NCBI GenBank assembly: GCA_033763135.1
Contig: JANRKY010000219.1
Location: 1 to 64,000, forward strand
Origin: DALYLB01 sp033763135
GTDB lineage: Bacteria > Acidobacteriota > Blastocatellia > RBC074
DNA length: 64,000 bases
Direction: 5' to 3'
The first letter of the stretch is position 1, and each line of letters opens with the position of its first letter. Shown here piece after piece: positions 38,846 through 48,129 of the stretch. The notes under the pieces are model-generated. The model was given only the letters and a program-made list of their open reading frames with translations, was not told the origin of the DNA and ran no database searches. Both the position numbers and the translations under genes were made by a program.

Positions 38846-40909
38846 TCACCGAAGCTCCGCGCCGAACTGTTCTCCGAGGACCTTGCGCACACGGTCGTGC
38901 GCGGCCGCGATCTCCTCGTCGGTCAGCGTCCGGTCGGCCGCCCGATACCGCAGCGAAAGAGCGACCGAATGCCTGCCTTCCGGCAGCTCCCGGCCCGCAT
39001 AGATATCGAAGAGCCGAACGCCCATCAGCTCCGGAATCTCCAGGGCGAAGATGGCGGTCTGCATGGCGCGGAACGAGACCGCCTTGTCGATCAGCACCGC
39101 CAGATCGCGCGTCACCGTCGGATATTTCGGAAGCGGTCGATACCGAACCTCGACGCGGTCTTCATCGAGCATGGCCCCGAGATCGATCTCCGCGACGAAG
39201 ACCGGCTGCTTGAACTTGTAGTTCGCCGCGATGCGCGGATGCAGCTGCCCGAGGCTTCCGACGCGCGCCTCGCCCACGGATATAGCAGCCGCGCGGCCGG
39301 GATGCAAATGGCCGATCGCCTCCTCCGCCGCGAAGCCCGGCGCCGGCAGCCCCAGCGCCTCGACAATCGACTCGATCGCGCCCTTGAGATCGTAAAAATC
39401 GAGGCGCGCGGACGCCGCCTGCCAGTCGGCCTCGTTGCGCGCGCCCGTGGCAATCAACGCCAGACGCTCGATCTCCGCGGGACGCGCGGCCTCGTCGCCC
39501 TCCGCGCGGAGAAAGCATTTGCCGACTTCGAAGAGCCGGACATTGCGATTGCTGTGATTGAAATTGTGTTCGAGCGCCTTGAGCAGCCCGCCGAGCAGCG
39601 TCGTCCGCATATGGGACTGCGTCTCGTCGATCGGGTTGGTGAGCAGCAGACGCGCGTCCTCGCCCGCCTCGGTCAACAGCGCATCCGCTTCCGCATTGAC
39701 GAAACTGAAGCTGATCGCCTCGTTATAACCGAGCGTGGCCAGCGTCCGTCGCGCCGCGCGGCGACGCTCCTCGCCCGGCAGATAGGCGCCCGCGCCCGCG
39801 CTTCCGGGCAGCGTGTTCTCCAGCCGGTCGTACCCGGCGATGCGCGCGACCTCTTCGATCAGGTCCTCCTCGATCGAGACGTCGATGCGCCACGTGGGCG
39901 AGGCCGTTCGCAACACGCCCTGCTCGGCGTCCGTCTCGACCGCGAAGCCCAGGGCCCGCAGGATCCGCTCCGCCTCCGCCAGCTCCACCGGCGCCCCGAT
40001 CATCGTCTCGTATCGCGCGGCGCGCATCGCAATCGGCGGATGCGCGGCCTTGCGCGGATGAACATCGATCAGCCCGCCGAGCGCCTCGCCGCCCGCGATC
40101 TCCGCGATCAGCGCCGCCGCCCGGTCCGACGCCACGGCCACGATCTCCGGATCGGTCCCTCGCTCGTATCGGTACGAGGCCTCCGTGCTCAGCCCCAGCG
40201 CCTTCGAGGTCGCCCGCACCTGCGCGGGCGTGAAATATGCCGCTTCGAGCAGCACATCGACTGTCGCGTCCGTGATCCCGGAATCCTCTCCGCCCTTGAT
40301 CCCCGCCAGCGCAACCGGCCGCTCGCCGTCCGCGATGACCAGCATCTCGGATGTGAGCGTGCGCTCTTCCCCGTCGAGCGTCGTGATCTTCTCGCCGGGC
40401 GTCGCCTCCCGGACGATGATCCGGCCGCCCCGCAACATCGCCAGATCGAACGCGTGCAGCGGCTGCCCCATCTCCAGCATCACGTAGTTCGTGATATCCG
40501 CGACGTTGTTCACGCTGCGCTGCCCCATCGCCTCCAGTCGCTCGACCAGCCACGCCGGCGAGGGGCCGATCTTCACCCCGCGAATCGCCCGCGCCGTATA
40601 TCGGGGACAGAGCGCCGGCGCGAGAATCTCGACCGAGGCCACCTCGCTCGTCCGCGCCTTCGCCTCGCGAAGCTCCACCGCCGGCATCGTCAGCGACTTT
40701 CCGTTTACGGCCGCCGCTTCGCGCGCAACCCCCAGATGCGAGAGGCAGTCCGGCCGGTTCGACGTCAGATCGAACTCCAGCACATGATCCCCGCCATGCT
40801 CCTCCACCGCATCGACAGCCAACCCGACCATCGTCAATTTCGCCGCCAGATCCCGCGGCGTCAGCTCGGTATCGACAAATTCCTTGAGCCAGTTATAACT
40901 GATTTTCAT
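38846..40909 (-). CDS. pheT: Phenylalanine-tRNA ligase beta subunit, lacking the tRNA-binding OB domain
   Basis: This 687-aa protein starts KISYNWLKEFVD and then passes directly from GLAVDAVEEHGGDH to VLEFDLTSNRPDCLSHLGVAREAAAV. In standard bacterial PheT (about 790-800 aa) an EMAP/YtpR-type OB domain of about 105 residues lies between these two points; it is absent here. B3/B4 (editing), B5 (IEEDLIEEVARIAGYDRL), the synthetase core-like domain and C-terminal FDX-ACB (RYRPLPKYPTVTRDLAVLID) are present. The frame extends to 40975, but the family start is at 40909. It pairs with PheS, from which it is separated by one unrelated gene. Confidence 0.93.
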   Translation of the reverse strand: MKISYNWLKEFVDTELTPRDLAAKLTMVGLAVDAVEEHGGDHVLEFDLTSNRPDCLSHLGVAREAAAVNGKSLTMPAVELREAKARTSEVASVEILAPALCPRYTARAIRGVKIGPSPAWLVERLEAMGQRSVNNVADITNYVMLEMGQPLHAFDLAMLRGGRIIVREATPGEKITTLDGEERTLTSEMLVIADGERPVALAGIKGGEDSGITDATVDVLLEAAYFTPAQVRATSKALGLSTEASYRYERGTDPEIVAVASDRAAALIAEIAGGEALGGLIDVHPRKAAHPPIAMRAARYETMIGAPVELAEAERILRALGFAVETDAEQGVLRTASPTWRIDVSIEEDLIEEVARIAGYDRLENTLPGSAGAGAYLPGEERRRAARRTLATLGYNEAISFSFVNAEADALLTEAGEDARLLLTNPIDETQSHMRTTLLGGLLKALEHNFNHSNRNVRLFEVGKCFLRAEGDEAARPAEIERLALIATGARNEADWQAASARLDFYDLKGAIESIVEALGLPAPGFAAEEAIGHLHPGRAAAISVGEARVGSLGQLHPRIAANYKFKQPVFVAEIDLGAMLDEDRVEVRYRPLPKYPTVTRDLAVLIDKAVSFRAMQTAIFALEIPELMGVRLFDIYAGRELPEGRHSVALSLRYRAADRTLTDEEIAAAHDRVRKVLGEQFGAELR

Positions 40910-40925
40910 ATTATCGCTATTCGTC

Positions 40926-40957
40926 TTATAGGTCTTATAGGTCCTACAGGACCTATG
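40926..40957. repeat. Small repeat element before pheT: CTTATAGGT words plus palindrome
   Basis: CTTATAGGT occurs twice in tandem (40926-40934, 40935-40943). It runs into ATAGGTCCT-AC-AGGACCTAT at 40938-40957, a palindrome with 9-bp arms. It fills the gap between gene X and pheT and would form a hairpin just upstream of the pheT start. Confidence 0.7.
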
Positions 40958-40964
40958 GGCGACC

Positions 40965-41705
40965 CTATTCCCCAATCACCAGCAACTCACAATCGAACAA
41001 TGTTTTCGCCAGATAGTTCGCAAAGGTCGCGGCCGCCATCTCGGCCTTGCCGCGCGAGAGCTCATCAAAGATCCGCCGGTTCGGCGAGACCAGCGAGACC
41101 ATATCCGCGGCGATGCGATGATAGAACGCATCATCGAGGACCGAGGGCGTCACGCCGGCCAGCCGCTCCCGCACCGCCTCGGGAAACCGCTCTCCCGGAA
41201 TCACCCCGTAAATCGGCTGCTGCGACGGACAGAAATAGACCTGCTCCACCCGATTGCTGAACACCACCCGGTGCGTCTCGTTGTCCGGCAGCTCGCCGAT
41301 CTCCGCCGGCGACACGAAAAGCGACAAGGCCGCCACCTGGCGATCAAAGAACGCGCTGTTCAGGTTGACGGCCTCGTGAATCTTCGGCGTCGCGTAAAAG
41401 ACCGCCGCCCCCTTCTTCTCCAGCTCGATCAGCAGCTGATGCTGATTCGACTGCGTCTTGCGATGCAGCGCGAACCGGAAATACGGCAGCCCGACCAGCT
41501 TCGACTCGCCCGCGTTCCGCCGCTTCATGTATTCGCTCGCCTTGAACTGCAGAAAGAGCGGATACCCCCGCGGCGCGCTTTCGTCCTCTTCTTTCTTCTT
41601 CCGCTTCGCCAGATGCGACACGTCCGTCGGCAGATAGCCAAACGAGTTGACCATCTCGTGCGTCAGAACGAAACCATAGGAGAATTCCGAGACTTTGCGT
41701 TTCAT
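40965..41705 (-). CDS. Unknown protein encoded between pheS and pheT
   Basis: This 246-aa soluble protein has no domain I recognise. It has a basic stretch near residue 35 (KRKKKEE), then GYPLFLQFKASEYMKRRNAGE, LPYFRFALHRKTQSNQHQLLIELEKKGAAVFYATPKIHEAVNLNSAFF, and VSPAEIGELPDNETHRVVFS. The pattern of Gln-His, Tyr-Ala-x-Pro and a late D-x-x-x-H is reminiscent of nucleic-acid or nuclease-type folds seen in accessory genes, but this is impression only. AGAGGA precedes the start, 8 bp after the pheS stop, so it is co-translated with the ligase genes. It is not a normal component of PheST. Confidence 0.8.
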   Translation of the reverse strand: MKRKVSEFSYGFVLTHEMVNSFGYLPTDVSHLAKRKKKEEDESAPRGYPLFLQFKASEYMKRRNAGESKLVGLPYFRFALHRKTQSNQHQLLIELEKKGAAVFYATPKIHEAVNLNSAFFDRQVAALSLFVSPAEIGELPDNETHRVVFSNRVEQVYFCPSQQPIYGVIPGERFPEAVRERLAGVTPSVLDDAFYHRIAADMVSLVSPNRRIFDELSRGKAEMAAATFANYLAKTLFDCELLVIGE

Positions 41706-41713
41706 GTTCCTCT

Positions 41714-42733
41714 TTAACTGAACTGCTCCAGAAACCGCACGTCGTTTTCATACAACAACCGGATATCGTCGAGCCCGTACATCAACGCGCAGAGCCGATC
41801 GAGCCCCAGCCCGAACGCGAAGCCGGAATAGATCTCGGGATCGATCCCCACCGTCCGCAGCACATTGGGATGCACCATCCCCGAACCGCCCATCTCGATC
41901 CAGCCCGAGCCCTTGCAGACGCGACACCCCGTCCCGCCGCATTTGAAGCAGCTGTAATCGATCTCCGCCCCTGGCTCGACGAACGGAAAATAGGACGGGC
42001 GAAACCGCGTGCGGGTCTCCGGCCCGAAAAGCCGCTGCACGAACTCCTCGACCGTCCCCTTCAGATCGCGAAGCGTAATGCCCCGATCAACCAGCAGCCC
42101 TTCGACCTGATAGAACATCGGATTGTGCGTCGCATCCGGCGTGTCCCGGCGAAAGACCCGCCCCGGCGCCGCCACCCGCAGCGGCGGCTGCCGCTTCTGC
42201 ATCGCATGAATCTGCATCGTCGAGGTCTGCGAACGCAGCGCCAGCTGCTCGTTCAGATAGAACGTGTCCTGCGGACTCCGCGCCGGATGATTGATCGGCA
42301 CATTGAGCGCGTCGAAATTGTAGAACGCCGTCTCGATCTCCGGCCCATCCTCGATCTCATAGCCCATCGATACGAAGATGTCCTCGATCTTGTGCCGCAG
42401 CAGCGTGATCGGATGCAGATGGCCCGCCGCCGTTCGCCGCCCCGGCAGCGTCACATCGATCCGCTCCCGAATCAACTGCTCCGCCTCCCGCGCCGCCGCA
42501 AACCCCGCCTGCAACCTTTCGATCGCCGCCTCGACCGCGTCCTTCAACTCATTGAGCTGCGCGCCGACCGCCTTGCGCTCCTCCGGCGCCAGCTTCCCGA
42601 GCGTCTTCATCTCGGCCGTCAACACCCCGCTCTTCCGCCCAACCCACGCATCCCGCAGCGCCGTCGCGTCCGAATCCGTCCGCACCGCCGCCAACGCCTC
42701 CTCGAACTCCCCTCGCAATTGTGCAACTCGCAT
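41714..42733 (-). CDS. pheS: Phenylalanine-tRNA ligase alpha subunit
   Basis: This 339-aa class II synthetase subunit has the N-terminal coiled coil for tRNA binding (about 1-85). Motif 1 is in HPITLLRHKIEDIFVSMGYEI. Motif 2 is VFRRDTPDATHNPMFYQVEGL and motif 3 is SGFAFGLGLDRLCALMYGLDDIR. A Cys-rich insert CFKCGGTGCRVCKGSGWIEMGGSGMVH is present, as in many bacteria. Length is standard. There is no Shine-Dalgarno sequence before the ATG at 42733; instead a long hairpin ends 8 bp upstream, and a terminator lies before that. Confidence 0.96.
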   Translation of the reverse strand: MRVAQLRGEFEEALAAVRTDSDATALRDAWVGRKSGVLTAEMKTLGKLAPEERKAVGAQLNELKDAVEAAIERLQAGFAAAREAEQLIRERIDVTLPGRRTAAGHLHPITLLRHKIEDIFVSMGYEIEDGPEIETAFYNFDALNVPINHPARSPQDTFYLNEQLALRSQTSTMQIHAMQKRQPPLRVAAPGRVFRRDTPDATHNPMFYQVEGLLVDRGITLRDLKGTVEEFVQRLFGPETRTRFRPSYFPFVEPGAEIDYSCFKCGGTGCRVCKGSGWIEMGGSGMVHPNVLRTVGIDPEIYSGFAFGLGLDRLCALMYGLDDIRLLYENDVRFLEQFS

Positions 42734-42740
42734 AACTAGA

Positions 42741-42818
<78 letters not shown>

Positions 42819-42825
42819 AAAAAAA

Positions 42826-42877
42826 CCCCAAGCCCCCTGGAATGCGAACGATGAATTCATCACTCCAGGGTCTTGGG
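42826..42877 (-). terminator. Rho-independent terminator between rplT and pheS
   Basis: On the minus strand CCCAAGACCCTGGAGTG pairs with CATTCCAGGGGGCTTGGG (one small bulge), followed by eight T residues. The loop itself contains the palindrome GATGAATTCATC. The position suggests either an end to the thrS-infC-rpmI-rplT transcript or an attenuator for pheST. Confidence 0.8.
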
Positions 42878-42905
42878 TCGGCGCGTTTCGGATTGGCGGC
42901 GGAAA

Positions 42906-43271
<366 letters not shown>

Positions 43272-43322
43272 AAGCCCCTCCTTGAAATAATAAAAATGAG
43301 TGAGCGCTGAATGAAGTCAGCG

Positions 43323-43526
43323 TTATTTTCTGCCATAAGGCAGCATCGCGTCCACGCGCGCCTGATCGCTCTCCGAGACCATCACGTCGATATCCAGCTG
43401 ACGCTTCCGCTTCGCGGTCTTCTTGGTCAGGATGTGGCGCGCATGCGAATGGCCGCGCTTGAGCTTTCCGGTCGCGGTCCGACGAAACCGCTTCGCCGCG
43501 CCCTTATGGGTTTTAAGTTTTGGCAT
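43323..43526 (-). CDS. rpmI: Large ribosomal subunit protein bL35
   Basis: This 67-aa basic protein reads PKLKTHKGAAKRFRRTATGKLKRG, then HARHILTKKTAKRKRQL, standard for L35. The start at 43526 has GGAG 7 bp upstream. The open frame to 43619 is only the repeat element between infC and rpmI. It lies between infC and rplT, as is usual. Confidence 0.96.
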   Translation of the reverse strand: MPKLKTHKGAAKRFRRTATGKLKRGHSHARHILTKKTAKRKRQLDIDVMVSESDQARVDAMLPYGRK

Positions 43527-43536
43527 AAATTCTCCA

Positions 43537-43650
43537 AGTTGGTAGTCGGTAGTCGGTTGTCGGTTGTCGGTTGCTGTCCTGGGGCCAATTGTCGGAGCAA
43601 AAAGCCCTTCTTCCGACAACCGGCAACCGGCAACCGACTACCAACCGACC
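43537..43650. repeat. Inverted repeat of GTCGGTT words between infC and rpmI
   Basis: GGTAGTCGGTAGTCGGTTGTCGGTTGTCGGTT at about 43541-43572 pairs with CCGACAACCGGCAACCGGCAACCGACTACCAACC at about 43613-43646. The loop of about 40 nt carries GGGCC and AAGGGC pieces. It lies wholly in the infC-rpmI gap of the same message. Confidence 0.8.
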
Positions 43651-43656
43651 TCCATT

Positions 43657-44226
<570 letters not shown>

Positions 44227-44283
44227 AAATCCACCTCCGAGAGTGTGCCGAGCGCACCGGATGTGCCCTGCCCGCCGCGCTCG

Positions 44284-46254
<1,971 letters not shown>

Positions 46255-46579
46255 ACTCTCTTCCTGCGGCCTCGCGCAAACACGCAAAGGCCCGGGCCCG
46301 GAATCGTACGCACGATCCGGTCCCGTATCTGTACATCCTTCTCTGGTGGACAGTCCCAAAAGCGTTCCGTCGAGGGAATTCCTGCTTCGGTAAGGTCCTA
46401 CGCCAGCGGTTATCGGTGCGGAAACGCTGCGATGCCGGGCGCCGGGCGGCGCCAGCCACCATCGCAGCTAACGAGTTCGCGTGATCCGAAATCGAATGAA
46501 AAGTTTCCGCATATCCCAACAACGCTTCGGGAGCTGACGTTGAACAATGATTGCCAATCGGCAGTCGTTGAAATCGAAA
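46255..46579. other. thrS leader region with strong hairpin
   Basis: No gene is visible. GCTGCGAT at 46427-46434 and ATCGCAGC at 46461-46468 pair around a GC-rich inner GGCGCC-GGGC-GGCGCC stem. On the minus strand this lies about 110 nt after the tRNA and about 170 nt before thrS. There is no T-run, so it may be a leader structure controlling thrS or part of tRNA end processing. A GGCCCGGGCC palindrome lies near 46288. Confidence 0.45.
46427..46468 (-). promoter_or_regulatory. GC-rich hairpin in the thrS leader
   Basis: Eight-base outer arms and a self-complementary GGCGCC pair form a stable stem in the 5' leader. Threonyl-tRNA synthetase genes are often controlled through leader structures. 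Whether this one is regulatory is an inference. Confidence 0.35.
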
Positions 46580-46651
<72 letters not shown>

Positions 46652-46678
46652 ATGTCTCGCCGTGAAAGGCGAGCAGGC

Positions 46679-46708
46679 AAATTAGCAAACGAACCCCAAT
46701 CCTGTCAA
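46679..46708 (-). promoter_or_regulatory. Promoter of tRNA-Val
   Basis: On the minus strand TTGACA (46703-46708) and TAATTT (46679-46684) are separated by 18 bp, with the -10 about 27 bp before the tRNA 5' end. This is a strong sigma-70 site and shows the tRNA is transcribed separately from the injection-system genes upstream. Confidence 0.65.
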
Positions 46709-46739
46709 GCGGATCAGGATCGTTCTTCCACTCAACACA

Positions 46740-48119
46740 TCAGGGTTTGCCTCCCTGCGGCGCCGTCACAAGGTCGATAAACGTGTTTCGCAGATCGATC
46801 ACAGGGCCCTGCGCCGGGACAATCGCCAGCGGAGCGTAATGATGCTCCACGCCGTGGGGCGGCAGCGCCTTCGGATTGCCCGGCGATCCGGGCCATTCGA
46901 CGTCTCCCGTTGCGACGCGGGCAGGGATCAGCCAGTAATCGCCGCTGCGGTAATACCCACCGGGTTGAAACTGGATCTTTACGCCGGCTTCGAGTTCGAT
47001 CCAATGATCATCGGCATTTGCGTTTTTTTCCTGCACCGTGCTGGTGCCGCCGGTGAGATTTTTTTCCGCGTGATCCCATCGCCGCAGGAGCGGGTGCTCG
47101 CGTCTGCCAGTATTTCCCTGGGGAGCGGCATTGAGAGTGATTTCGAACGCGTCCAGGTCGACCTTTTCGACTTTCAAGAGAGGCTCCACGCGATGCTCCA
47201 GCGTGTAGTCATCATCAACCACCTCGACCCAATCGCCAACCTTCAGTCCGAATCGCGCGTCCCGCCCCAGGTGGGCAAGCGGAATGACCGCCCCGCCGCT
47301 GTATCCTTTCTTGATCGGGAAGATTACCGAGCCATTTTCCCGCGACCATTTAAATGTGGCCTTTCCAGCCGTTCCTTCCGTATGAATTTCAACGCGATAA
47401 AGTTGATTCTCTGCGCCGCGGTATCGGGATTTCGGCGCGAGGATGCAGGGCTTGGAAGGATCGTCCGCTTCGGGTTCCGCAGCCTTGGCCCGCAACAAAC
47501 CACGGCTGGGGGGATGTAACAGGTGGATCCAATCGCGCCAAATTTTCAATGCGTCCTCGCGTTTCATTCCGGTTGGGATGGCCGGTGCTTGCACTGTCGG
47601 CCCTTTCGCGGTTACTCGAATTTGCCAAACGACCTGCGCGCGCGAACAGGTGTCCGGCCCGCCGAGAGCCACCTCGCGAATGCCGGGCTCGCTCTCTGCG
47701 TCGCCCTCAATATGGGTGAGATGGCGCTCCCAAACGTCCAGATAAACAAGGAGTGGGGACGTATCAAGCAACTTCACCTCATCGGGGAGAAGCGTCACCT
47801 CTGACGGCCCAGGTCTCCCATTGTCGAGTGCTCCGGCGTTTTCACAGAGAATCCCGTCAACATAGTAATTACCGGGACCGAGTTTGAGCTGCCTATTGGT
47901 GTTGCTCATCTTGTCAGAGATCTGAAAAGCATCCCCGCGCCCGCCGTGATCGCCGATCAGGTCGCGCGTCAGGGTCCGGAGATAGTGAAGCAGAATCGAA
48001 GTCTGCTCGTTCCAGTCGGCGTCGAGCAGGGGACGGCCCTGCTGCATGAGGACGCGGGAGAAGCGCTTTTCGAGGTTGAATGAATCGCGGGTAAAGTCGC
48101 CCCTGTATTCGCCTTGCAT
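46740..48119 (-). CDS. DUF6519 protein, distal part of the injection system
   Basis: This 459-aa protein begins QGEYRGDFTRDSFNLEKRFSRVLMQQGRPLLDADWNEQ, the hallmark of DUF6519, seen at the end of phage-tail-like gene clusters. The remainder is beta-rich (LKLGPGNYYVDGILCEN; AGVKIQFQPGGYYRSGDYWLI). These proteins are thought to be structural parts near the baseplate or fibres; the exact role is not established. GGAG lies 7 bp before the ATG at 48119. The longer frame to 48284 is only overlap with the upstream gene. It is the last gene of the cluster. Confidence 0.85.
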   Translation of the reverse strand: MQGEYRGDFTRDSFNLEKRFSRVLMQQGRPLLDADWNEQTSILLHYLRTLTRDLIGDHGGRGDAFQISDKMSNTNRQLKLGPGNYYVDGILCENAGALDNGRPGPSEVTLLPDEVKLLDTSPLLVYLDVWERHLTHIEGDAESEPGIREVALGGPDTCSRAQVVWQIRVTAKGPTVQAPAIPTGMKREDALKIWRDWIHLLHPPSRGLLRAKAAEPEADDPSKPCILAPKSRYRGAENQLYRVEIHTEGTAGKATFKWSRENGSVIFPIKKGYSGGAVIPLAHLGRDARFGLKVGDWVEVVDDDYTLEHRVEPLLKVEKVDLDAFEITLNAAPQGNTGRREHPLLRRWDHAEKNLTGGTSTVQEKNANADDHWIELEAGVKIQFQPGGYYRSGDYWLIPARVATGDVEWPGSPGNPKALPPHGVEHHYAPLAIVPAQGPVIDLRNTFIDLVTAPQGGKP

Positions 48120-48129
48120 GGGTTCTCCT

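Noticed and set aside
38897..41260. 787-codon plus-strand open frame
   Set aside because: It is antisense to pheT and gene X, Arg-rich and without domains.
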